6,895 nt of DNA from Candidatus Iainarchaeum sp. (GTDB taxonomy: Archaea; Iainarchaeota; Iainarchaeia; Iainarchaeales; JAGHAR01): positions 1-6,895 of the forward strand of contig JAGHAR010000069.1 in assembly GCA_021161405.1 (NCBI GenBank), written 5' to 3'. The position numbers were made by a program, and so were the translations under genes. Shown in pieces: positions 1 to 4,527 of this stretch; the first letter of the stretch is position 1; every line of letters begins with the position of its first letter. The notes under the pieces were generated by a model. That model was not told where the DNA came from and searched no databases. It saw only the letters and a list, made by a program, of their open reading frames with translations.

Positions 1-105
1 CTCTACAACTACGCTCTGGCCAACAACCTCTGCCAATTTCTTCGGCCTGTACTTTTCAACCCATGGAATATCTAAAGCAATTGTCTTCTTGCCTTTTTTT
101 GCCAT
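1..105 (-). CDS. rfcS: Replication factor C small subunit, N-terminal fragment (runs off the window)
   Basis: Reading the minus strand from the ATG at 105 gives 35 codons that stay open to the window edge. After a short Lys-rich lead (MAKKGKK) comes PWVEKYRPKKLAEVVGQ (residues 14-30), the RFC-box signature that opens archaeal and eukaryotic clamp-loader small subunits. RfcS is an AAA+ ATPase that, with RfcL, loads the PCNA sliding clamp onto primed DNA. The Walker motifs would lie beyond the edge and cannot be checked. The ATG at 105 is chosen because the family signature begins just after it and a TATA-like box is centred about 25 nt upstream, which suggests a leaderless message. An intein, common in archaeal rfcS, cannot be judged here. 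The identification is confident despite the short length. Confidence 0.9.
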   Translation of the reverse strand, partial: MAKKGKKTIALDIPWVEKYRPKKLAEVVGQSVVVE

Positions 106-110
106 AGTAA

Positions 111-143
111 GGAAAAGCAGCTAAGGAATTAAAAGGTTTTTTG
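111..143 (-). promoter_or_regulatory. Promoter of rfcS (TATA-like box, leaderless geometry)
   Basis: On the minus strand the element reads AAAAAACCTTTTAATT (142-127). The TTTTAATT core (127-134) is centred about 25 nt upstream of the rfcS ATG, the normal distance from an archaeal TATA box to the transcription start. The message would therefore begin at or very near the start codon. The preceding A/C-rich bases (AAAACC) are a possible BRE. The 33 bp at 111-143 match the segment before hicB (343-375) at 27 positions. Confidence 0.6.
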
Positions 144-177
144 TTAGAGTTTTTTCAAAAATTTAAAGAAATCAGTT

Positions 178-336
178 TCAATCTTCAAGATACAATTCTG
201 TTGCCTCTCTTAAGTTCTTTAAAGCAGATTCTATTGTTCTACCCTGGCTTGCCGTACCTACTTCAGGACAGAAAGCTACATACATATCTTCCTCTCTATA
301 TACTATAGCACTGAATTTTCTTTTCTTTGCGAGCAT
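178..336 (-). CDS. Orphan HicB-like (UPF0150) small protein
   Basis: This 52-residue protein has the pattern of the HicB/UPF0150 fold: a first strand (KFSAIVYREE), then YVAFCPEVGTASQGRT, then a helix SALKNLREATELYLED. The spacing of 'aFCPEvgtasqG.T...Al.nL.eA.elyle' is typical of the HicB N-terminal domain. The protein ends directly after that domain, so it has no C-terminal DNA-binding module. HicB proteins usually neutralise the HicA mRNA interferase, but no HicA-like dsRBD-fold ORF lies on either side. The gene follows a divergent membrane-protein gene and is followed, 72 nt on, by rfcS. A TTG at 360 would extend it by eight residues. The ATG at 336 is preferred because it fits the TATA spacing and removes a non-family lead. 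Function is unknown: it could be an orphan antitoxin or a housekeeping fold relative. Confidence 0.75.
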   Translation of the reverse strand: MLAKKRKFSAIVYREEDMYVAFCPEVGTASQGRTIESALKNLREATELYLED

Positions 337-344
337 ATTTAAAG
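335..344 (+). promoter_or_regulatory. Possible TATA box for the divergent membrane-protein gene
   Basis: ATATTTAAAG (335-344) is centred about 35 nt before the ATG at 375, which would give a leader of roughly 9 nt carrying AAAAGG (363-368) as a weak Shine-Dalgarno. Alternatively AATTAAAAGG (359-368) could act in the plus direction with a start at the ATG at 390, about 27 nt on. The two options cannot be separated from sequence alone. Confidence 0.35.
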
Positions 345-375
345 AGAAGAAGCTAAGCAATTAAAAGGTTTTTCA
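343..375 (-). promoter_or_regulatory. Promoter of hicB-like gene, near-copy of the rfcS promoter
   Basis: On the minus strand it reads AAAAACCTTTTAATTGCTTAGC (373-352). The TTTTAATT core (359-366) is centred about 26 nt before the ATG at 336, predicting a leaderless transcript. The core AGCTAAG-N-AATTAAAAGGTTTTT (plus-strand sense) is shared with the rfcS promoter at nearly the same distance from the ATG (22 and 23 nt). It overlaps the upstream region of the divergent membrane-protein gene. Confidence 0.6.
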
Positions 376-932
376 TGCTTGTTTTTAGAATGGAAGAAGC
401 AGATTCTAAAATTAGCGGAAATTCTGCAATAATTCTTGTGTTCCAATTTATAATCTGCTATGCAATTGTTATGCTACTCTCAATCTCAAAATTCAGTTTT
501 CCCCAATTAAGCGCTTTCCTTCCTCTGCCTAACATATTTGATTCGCCAATGTATTTGCTCTTGCCTGCAATAGGTTTCTTCGTTGGTTTTTTTGCAACCG
601 AATTTTCAAAAAAGAAATATCCGAAGATAGCAAGCTATTTGCCAATCATAATATTTGTTCTTGGCCTGTTTGTATGGTTCCTTGTAATGCACTGGTACTA
701 CTTCTCAATCGCTGCTCCAGAAAGGAGGCAAGCTGTTGTTGTGTTTGGCCAAGATGCATACAACCAGCTTGTTGCTGAGTTGCAGCAGAAAGGAGAATTA
801 GGAAAAAAAGTTCCGGTTGAATTCTTTGGTTCGTTGAAGAACAGTGCATACTATCTCTTCCTAATTGAAGCTGTGCTAGGGAGTGCGATGTACCTGCTTC
901 TTGGCTTAGTTAGGAAGCACAAACTAATTTGA
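375..932 (+). CDS. Four-helix integral membrane protein, function unknown
   Basis: I do not recognise this 185-residue protein. Hydrophobic segments lie at about residues 18-37, 57-76, 86-110 and 157-177. Positive charges (SKKKYPK at 78-84 and RKHK at the C-terminus) predict an N-in/C-in topology with four membrane helices. The polar stretch at about 112-155, which contains ERRQAVV, QDAYNQLVAEL and KGELGKK, would then be an extracytoplasmic domain between helices 3 and 4. Helix 3 is unusually aromatic (FVWFLVMHWYYF). There is no signal peptidase site, metal-binding motif or transporter signature. The start is uncertain: ATG 375 gives MLVFRMEEAD, and ATG 390 gives MEEAD with better TATA spacing. 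The gene ends 35 nt before mtaB, which has its own promoter, so co-transcription is not implied. Confidence 0.8.
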   Translation: MLVFRMEEADSKISGNSAIILVFQFIICYAIVMLLSISKFSFPQLSAFLPLPNIFDSPMYLLLPAIGFFVGFFATEFSKKKYPKIASYLPIIIFVLGLFVWFLVMHWYYFSIAAPERRQAVVVFGQDAYNQLVAELQQKGELGKKVPVEFFGSLKNSAYYLFLIEAVLGSAMYLLLGLVRKHKLI

Positions 933-946
933 AACTGCTTTAATTG
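931..946 (+). promoter_or_regulatory. Promoter of mtaB (TATA-like box, leaderless geometry)
   Basis: GAAACTGCTTTAATTG contains a TATA-like core CTTTAATT (938-945) centred about 26 nt before the ATG at 968, with a purine-rich possible BRE (GAAA) upstream. The spacing matches the rfcS and hicB promoters and supports ATG 968 over the upstream in-frame TTG at 944, which would lie inside the box. Confidence 0.6.
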
Positions 947-967
947 TTTTGCTTTAGAGCTAATTTT

Positions 968-2209
968 ATGAAAGTATATGTAGAGGGATATGGCTGCGCT
1001 TTAAATATCTCAGACACGGAAAAGATAATCGGCCTTCTCAAGAAAAATAGATTTGCAATAGTAGATAAACCAAGCGAAGCGGATGCTGTAATAATAAATA
1101 CCTGCGCTGTCAAACTGCCAACAGAAAACAGAATGATAAGGAGAATCAGAGAATTAATTTCAGAAACAAATGCAAAGATCCTTGTATTCGGCTGCCTGAC
1201 AGCAATAAATCCTGAGAGGATTCCAAAAAACAGAAGAGTAGTTGTTGTTGGCACAAAGCTGAGCGAATTAGCAAAGCTATTGAATCTTAGGGAAAAGAAT
1301 GTTGAATTTAGTCCAGAGCTGGAAGAAGTAAAGTTTAATCCTTGCATAGCGATTGTGCCAATAGCAAGAGGTTGCCTAGGAAACTGCAGCTATTGCGCAG
1401 TAAAATTCGCAAGGGGAAAACTGCAGAGTTATGCTGTGGATTCTATTGTAAGAAAGATAAGGAAGGAATTGAAAAAAAGCAGAGAGGTATGGCTAACTGC
1501 TGAAGATACTGCCTGCTACGGATTTGATATAGGAACAAATTTAGCAGAGCTTCTCAAAAAAATTCTGAAAATTAAAGGAGATTATAGAATAAGAATTGGA
1601 ATGATGAATGTAAATAATCTAAAATTGTTTCTTGATGAATTTTTGGATGTCTTTGAGGATGAAAGAATCTATAAGTTTTTACATTTGCCTGTGCAGAGCG
1701 GCTCCAACAGAATTCTAAAATTGATGAACAGAAATTATACAGCTAACGAATTTGTAGAGGTTGTTGAAAGAATAAAGAAAAAATTTCCAGAGATAACACT
1801 CAGCACAGATGTAATTGTTGGCTTCCCAACAGAAACAGAAGAAGATTTCAAAAAAACAGTAGCTTTGCTAAAAAAGATCAGGGCAACAAAAGTAAATATT
1901 TCACGCTATGGGGTTAGGCCAAACACAGAGGCAGCAAAGATGGAGCAGATTATAGAAAGAACGAAAAAAGAAAGAAGCAGAAAATTAACAAAACTCTGCA
2001 GAGAGCTTGCTTTTAAGGAAAATAAAAAGATGGTTGGCAGAATTGAAAAAATTTTAATTTCTGCCAAAGGCAGGGATTGCTTAATAGGAAGAACGAAAAA
2101 CTATAAGCAGGTTATTGTAAAAGAAAATTGCAAATTCTGTGAATTTGCAAAGGTTAAAATAGTTGAAGCGAAACCATATTATTTAATTGGGAAAATAGTA
2201 AATGAGTAA
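968..2209 (+). CDS. tRNA t6A37 methylthiotransferase (archaeal MtaB/CDKAL1 family)
   Basis: This radical SAM enzyme of 413 residues should convert N6-threonylcarbamoyladenosine at tRNA position 37 into its 2-methylthio form. The N-terminal MTTase (UPF0004) domain supplies three cluster cysteines at C10 (GYGCALN), C46 (INTCAVK) and C76 (FGCLTAI). The radical SAM CxxxCxxC is at C136, C140 and C143 (RGCLGNCSYC). Further family blocks are LTAEDTACYG (176-185), LPVQSGSNRIL (240-250), DVIVGFPTET (281-290) and SRYGVRPNT (312-320). A TRAM-like RNA-binding domain occupies about 350-413. The motif GYGCALN and the YGxRPxT block favour the archaeal/eukaryotic e-MtaB group over bacterial MiaB. ATG 968 is used because the family begins MKVYVEGYGC and the promoter is 26 nt upstream. 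All seven expected cysteines are present. The next gene overlaps it by 8 nt. Confidence 0.93.
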   Translation: MKVYVEGYGCALNISDTEKIIGLLKKNRFAIVDKPSEADAVIINTCAVKLPTENRMIRRIRELISETNAKILVFGCLTAINPERIPKNRRVVVVGTKLSELAKLLNLREKNVEFSPELEEVKFNPCIAIVPIARGCLGNCSYCAVKFARGKLQSYAVDSIVRKIRKELKKSREVWLTAEDTACYGFDIGTNLAELLKKILKIKGDYRIRIGMMNVNNLKLFLDEFLDVFEDERIYKFLHLPVQSGSNRILKLMNRNYTANEFVEVVERIKKKFPEITLSTDVIVGFPTETEEDFKKTVALLKKIRATKVNISRYGVRPNTEAAKMEQIIERTKKERSRKLTKLCRELAFKENKKMVGRIEKILISAKGRDCLIGRTKNYKQVIVKENCKFCEFAKVKIVEAKPYYLIGKIVNE

Positions 2210-2999
2210 TATGCCCATGGAAGTATTTGGAGAGGACCATCTGCTGGAAATCGTTGATTCAATTGCGCACGAAGCAAATCCTGAGGAAAGAGTAGAAATC
2301 TTAATGCTTGGTAAAGGTTATGCAGTCATAGGCAGGCGCTTTGGTGTTTTGGAAAGAGATATCAGCGACGAAGAGTTTATAAAAAGGATAAACATAATGA
2401 GGCAAATTGCACGTGAAGCAGAAAGCAAGGGTTTGGCTGATTATATAATTTCAAACGTTCCTGGAAAGCCAGCAGTGCTATCTTTTGTCCTTGATTTTGT
2501 GTTGCACTGCAACAAAAATTTTTATGAAGCAGTGAAGGATTTAAGAAGAAATATAAGAATAGCAAAAGCAATCTGCGGCAAAGAACACATAATTCCAAAT
2601 GCGAAGGATTTTAGCTATAGAATAATGCTAAGGATGCATCCTGAAGCGCCATTTGCCTTAATTCTGTACCACGAAGGAATTGCAATAGGAACCATCGGCG
2701 GTTATTTTGAATTTGGAAGGGAAAAGCGATTCATAATTACGAATATCCAAGGAATAAAAGGCAGGAAAAAAGAGCTGGAAGAATTCAGCAGAGCTGTCGG
2801 CAGGAAATGGCGTGTTTGGTTAGTTGAAAGAATTGCTGAAATATTAAAGCGAAAAGGATATGGGGTAATTGGAAACCCTCCCGCTAGCTATCTGGAGCAT
2901 GTAGCAGAACAAGCAGAGCTTGATAGGGCAAGAAGAATGTATGCAAATACATACAAAAGAGCTGGCTTTAAAAGGAGTGGAAGAAGATGGCGCGCTTAG
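2202..2999 (+). CDS. Uncharacterised protein, possible GNAT-like C-terminal half
   Basis: I do not recognise this 265-residue soluble protein. The N-terminal part (1-130) is mostly helical, with HLLEIVDSIAHEA and a charged EEFIKRINIMRQIAREAE stretch. The C-terminal part (136-265) alternates strands and helices: YRIMLRMHPEAPFALILYHE, then AIGTIGGYFEF, then FIITNIQGIKGRKKELEEF, then WRVWLVERIAEILKRKGYGVIG, ending YKRAGFKRSGRRWR. The ending resembles the 'Y.k.GF...grr' close of GNAT acyltransferases. The IQG strand followed by a helix also recalls the DUF535/VirK-type IxGLQG block. Both are fold-level hints only. Its 8-nt overlap with mtaB implies co-translation, so a link with tRNA or translation is possible but unproven. 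Alternative starts are ATG 2211 and ATG 2217. The C-terminus is strongly basic. Confidence 0.8.
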   Translation: MSNMPMEVFGEDHLLEIVDSIAHEANPEERVEILMLGKGYAVIGRRFGVLERDISDEEFIKRINIMRQIAREAESKGLADYIISNVPGKPAVLSFVLDFVLHCNKNFYEAVKDLRRNIRIAKAICGKEHIIPNAKDFSYRIMLRMHPEAPFALILYHEGIAIGTIGGYFEFGREKRFIITNIQGIKGRKKELEEFSRAVGRKWRVWLVERIAEILKRKGYGVIGNPPASYLEHVAEQAELDRARRMYANTYKRAGFKRSGRRWRA

Positions 3000-3010
3000 A
3001 GGCGCTTAGC
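2991..3010 (+). repeat. Short tandem repeat over a stop codon
   Basis: Two 10-bp units (CGCGCTTAGA and GGCGCTTAGC) share the core GCGCTTAG. The first core contains the TAG stop of the preceding gene and the second lies just upstream of the next TATA-like box. It looks like a replication-slippage duplication. It is GC-rich against its surroundings. Confidence 0.5.
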
Positions 3011-3020
3011 TTTAAAAATA
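3011..3020 (+). promoter_or_regulatory. Candidate promoter of the rps19e-ftsY operon
   Basis: TTTAAAAATA (3011-3020) is the best TATA-like match before the operon. A start about 26 nt on would lie near 3041 and give a leader of about 60 nt. A weaker alternative is the segment around CTTAAG (3038-3043), which would put the start near 3066. Either way this transcript carries a leader, unlike the leaderless geometry of the other promoters in the window. Confidence 0.5.
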
Positions 3021-3044
3021 TTTTCAGAAGGAGAAATCTTAAGT

Positions 3045-3096
3045 AGGGCTAATTTTTGGCCCTTGAGCAAAGGCTCCGAAAGGAGCAAAGGAGGAG
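3045..3096 (+). promoter_or_regulatory. Structured leader upstream of rps19e with GNRA hairpin and competing pairings
   Basis: Two inverted repeats are visible. AGGGC (3045-3049) pairs with GCCCT (3059-3063) around a 9-nt loop. GCTCC (3073-3077) pairs with GGAGC (3082-3086) around a GAAA tetraloop of the GNRA class. The same CTCC (3074-3077) can instead pair with GGAG of the Shine-Dalgarno (3090-3093), and GCTC (3073-3076) can pair with GAGC (3065-3068). A 9-nt direct repeat, GAGCAAAGG, occurs at 3065-3073 and 3083-3091, and the second copy begins the Shine-Dalgarno. This layout would allow a switch between an open and an occluded ribosome site, for instance by a ribosomal protein of the operon. 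The pairings are seen; the regulatory role is inferred. Confidence 0.5.
3087..3096 (+). promoter_or_regulatory. Strong Shine-Dalgarno that fixes the TTG start of rps19e
   Basis: AAAGGAGGAG contains GGAGG (3090-3094), 7 nt before TTG 3102. The upstream in-frame TTG at 3063 would translate the leader hairpin region and adds residues absent from the S19e family, so 3102 is the start. Confidence 0.8.
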
Positions 3097-3101
3097 ATAG
3101 C

Positions 3102-3647
3102 TTGGGCATATACGATGTACATGCTACACCACTGATAGAAGTAACTGCAAAAAAACTGCAAAAAGAGTTAAAACAACCGGAATTCGTAGCATTTGTTAAA
3201 ACCGGTTCGCACCGCGAAAGAGCTCCGCAAAGAGAGGACTGGTGGTATGTAAGAGCGGCAAGCATACTGTACAGGTTGTATAAGGAAGGGCCTCTCGGAG
3301 TTGAAAGTTTAAGGACATATTACGGCGGAAGAAAAAGGCGAGGAGTAAAGCCGGCAAAGTTTAGGAAGGCAAGCGGAAAGGTAATAAGAAGCTGTCTGCA
3401 GGAATTGGAGAAAGCTGGGTATGTGGAGAAAGCAGAGAAGGGAAGGAAAATTAGCCCGAAAGGAATTTCGTTGTTAAGTAGAGCGGCAAACGAAGCAAAG
3501 GAATTATTGGCTAAGGGAGAGCATCTTTGGGGTGAGGGAAAACAAACAAAAAAGATAATAAAAAAACCAAAGGAAGAAAAAGGAGGCGAAGCTGTTGAAC
3601 AACAATCAGAAGGAAAACAACAACGAGCAGCTAAAAAAAGAGCTTGA
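3102..3647 (+). CDS. rps19e: 30S ribosomal protein S19e with basic low-complexity tail
   Basis: S19e is an archaeal/eukaryotic small-subunit head protein; its eukaryotic counterpart is needed for late 40S maturation. The 181-residue product starts MGIYDVHATPLIE, the usual 'yDV.a..li' opening. It contains FVKTGSHRERAP (31-42), DWWYVRAASILYRLY (46-60), YYGGRKRRGVKP (73-84), ASGKVIRSCLQELEKAGYV (90-108) and KGRKISPKGISLL (113-125), in family order. The family core ends near residue 138. Residues 139-181 form a Lys/Gln/Glu-rich tail (KKIIKKPKEEK, KQQRAAKKRA) that I do not associate with the family. The tail's end overlaps the pdcd5 start by 53 nt in another frame, so it may partly be a by-product of the overlap. 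It is the first gene of the operon, with a TTG start. Confidence 0.95.
   Translation: MGIYDVHATPLIEVTAKKLQKELKQPEFVAFVKTGSHRERAPQREDWWYVRAASILYRLYKEGPLGVESLRTYYGGRKRRGVKPAKFRKASGKVIRSCLQELEKAGYVEKAEKGRKISPKGISLLSRAANEAKELLAKGEHLWGEGKQTKKIIKKPKEEKGGEAVEQQSEGKQQRAAKKRA
3582..3586 (+). promoter_or_regulatory. Internal Shine-Dalgarno for pdcd5
   Basis: GGAGG lies inside the rps19e coding region, 8 nt before the TTG at 3595. It supports that TTG as the pdcd5 start even though it lies 53 nt before the end of rps19e. Confidence 0.7.
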
Positions 3648-3864
3648 AATTAAAATTCTGCTAAAAAGAATACTGACAGCAGAAGCGTTTGAGAGGCTGA
3701 GCAATGTGAAGCTAGCAAATCCAGAGCTTTATAGTTTGGCTGTGCAGGCATTAGTGCAACTATATTCGCAGACAAAAGAACCAATAACAGATTCGCAACT
3801 AAAAGAGATGCTTATCAGATTGAGAAACAATATTAAGAGAGAGGTAAGAATTAAGAGGAAGTGA
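3595..3864 (+). CDS. PDCD5/TFAR19-family DNA-binding protein
   Basis: The 89-residue product matches the archaeal PDCD5 family. It has an Asn/Gln/Lys-rich N-terminal lead (1-15), then a helix LEIKILLKRILTAEAFERLSNV in the family pattern 'llk.iLt.eAreRL.nvkl..PE'. NPELYSLAVQALVQLY (42-57) follows, then ITDSQLKEMLIRLR (64-77) and a basic tail REVRIKRK. Archaeal members are small three-helix-bundle proteins reported to bind DNA; their cellular role is not settled. The gene sits between rps19e and rpl39e, its conserved archaeal place. The TTG start has GGAGG 8 nt upstream. The N-terminal lead MNNNQKENNNEQ is low complexity and coincides with the overlap with rps19e, so it may be unconstrained. 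The stop lies 4 nt before rpl39e. Confidence 0.9.
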   Translation: MNNNQKENNNEQLKKELEIKILLKRILTAEAFERLSNVKLANPELYSLAVQALVQLYSQTKEPITDSQLKEMLIRLRNNIKREVRIKRK

Positions 3865-3868
3865 TTCT

Positions 3869-4069
3869 ATGGCAAAAAACAAGACAAAAGAATTGAAAGA
3901 TTTTTTAATTTCGTTGAGGAAGAAAGTTGGCTCTGGAATAAGCACTGTGCCGGTATGGCTCATACAGAAGGCGGGCAAAAGATTAACAAATCCAAAGCAG
4001 AGGAGAAGTTGGAAGCAGATAGATGCCGGTAAGAAATTCAGAAAGCTTAAAAGAAAGCAGAATAGGTGA
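3869..4069 (+). CDS. rpl39e: 50S ribosomal protein L39e, longer than usual
   Basis: L39e is a tiny basic protein that lines the large-subunit exit tunnel and has no bacterial counterpart. The product has 66 residues against about 50 in the usual family. The family core is seen as STVPVWLIQKAGKRLTNPKQRRSWKQ (start near 25), matching 'vPaWv..kt.rr...nPkrRhWrr'. The extra length sits both before the core (KELKDFLISLRKKVGSG) and after it (IDAGKKFRKLKRKQNR). About 20 of 66 residues are Lys or Arg. ATG 3869 lies 4 nt after the pdcd5 stop, with GAGG (3855-3858) upstream. Identification rests on the core and on its place next to L31e. Confidence 0.85.
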   Translation: MAKNKTKELKDFLISLRKKVGSGISTVPVWLIQKAGKRLTNPKQRRSWKQIDAGKKFRKLKRKQNR

Positions 4070-4074
4070 GAAAG

Positions 4075-4527
4075 ATGGCAAAGGAAAAGAAAGAGGTTGT
4101 AGAGTATATTGTACCTCTAAAGAAAGCATACAATGCTCCGAGAAGCAAAAGAGCGAAAAAAGCAAAAAATCTGCTAAAAAAATTCATAGTAAAACATTTT
4201 AGAACTAAAAATATCAAAATTTCTCCAAAGCTAAACGAGATTATATTTGCAAGGGGCATAGAAAAACCTCCAAGAAAGATAGCTGTAAAAGTACTGCTGA
4301 AAGATAATATTGCGAACGTTTATTCTGCAGCAGAAAAGATAGAGGTTGCAAAGGAAAAGAAAGTTGAAGAAAAGAAGGAAAAAGTTAAGGAAGAGATTAA
4401 AGAAAAAGAAAAGAAACCAAGCAAAGATGAGGAAGAACAGCTCAAGGAAGAGGAGAAAAAGAAGAAAGAAAAGAAATTAAGGGAGAGAATTGCAGATACT
4501 CAAAAGATAAAAAAGGGACAGAAATGA
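4075..4527 (+). CDS. rpl31e: 50S ribosomal protein L31e with charged coiled-coil-like tail
   Basis: L31e sits at the rim of the exit tunnel. The first 88 residues form the family domain: VVEYIVPLKKAYNAPRSKRA, KKAKNLLKKFIVKHF, IKISPKLNEIIFARGIEKPPRKIAVKVLL (49-75). That agrees with the known 'y.ipLr.a....r.kRa.kAv..iR.F..rHmk...v.i...lN..iW.rGi..PP.ki.Vk'. Residues 89-150 are an almost pure Lys/Glu tail, probably a single charged helix, making the protein about 60 residues longer than most relatives. ATG 4075 is taken as start: it gives MAKEKKEV and lies 5 nt after the rpl39e stop, with GGTGAG just upstream. GTG 4066 would add MRK and overlap rpl39e by 4 nt. The stop overlaps the aIF6 start (ATGA). 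Confidence 0.92.
   Translation: MAKEKKEVVEYIVPLKKAYNAPRSKRAKKAKNLLKKFIVKHFRTKNIKISPKLNEIIFARGIEKPPRKIAVKVLLKDNIANVYSAAEKIEVAKEKKVEEKKEKVKEEIKEKEKKPSKDEEEQLKEEEKKKKEKKLRERIADTQKIKKGQK

Noticed and set aside
944..967. Upstream TTG start for mtaB adding eight residues
   Set aside because: The TTG lies in the predicted TATA box, and the family begins at the MKVYVEGYGC start.
940..1347. Minus-strand open frame of 135 codons opposite mtaB
   Set aside because: It lies over the conserved MTTase domain and its hydrophobic composition is an antisense artefact.
3063..3101. Upstream TTG start for rps19e adding 13 residues
   Set aside because: It would translate the leader hairpin, lacks a Shine-Dalgarno and adds non-family residues. 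TTG 3102 has GGAGG 7 nt upstream.
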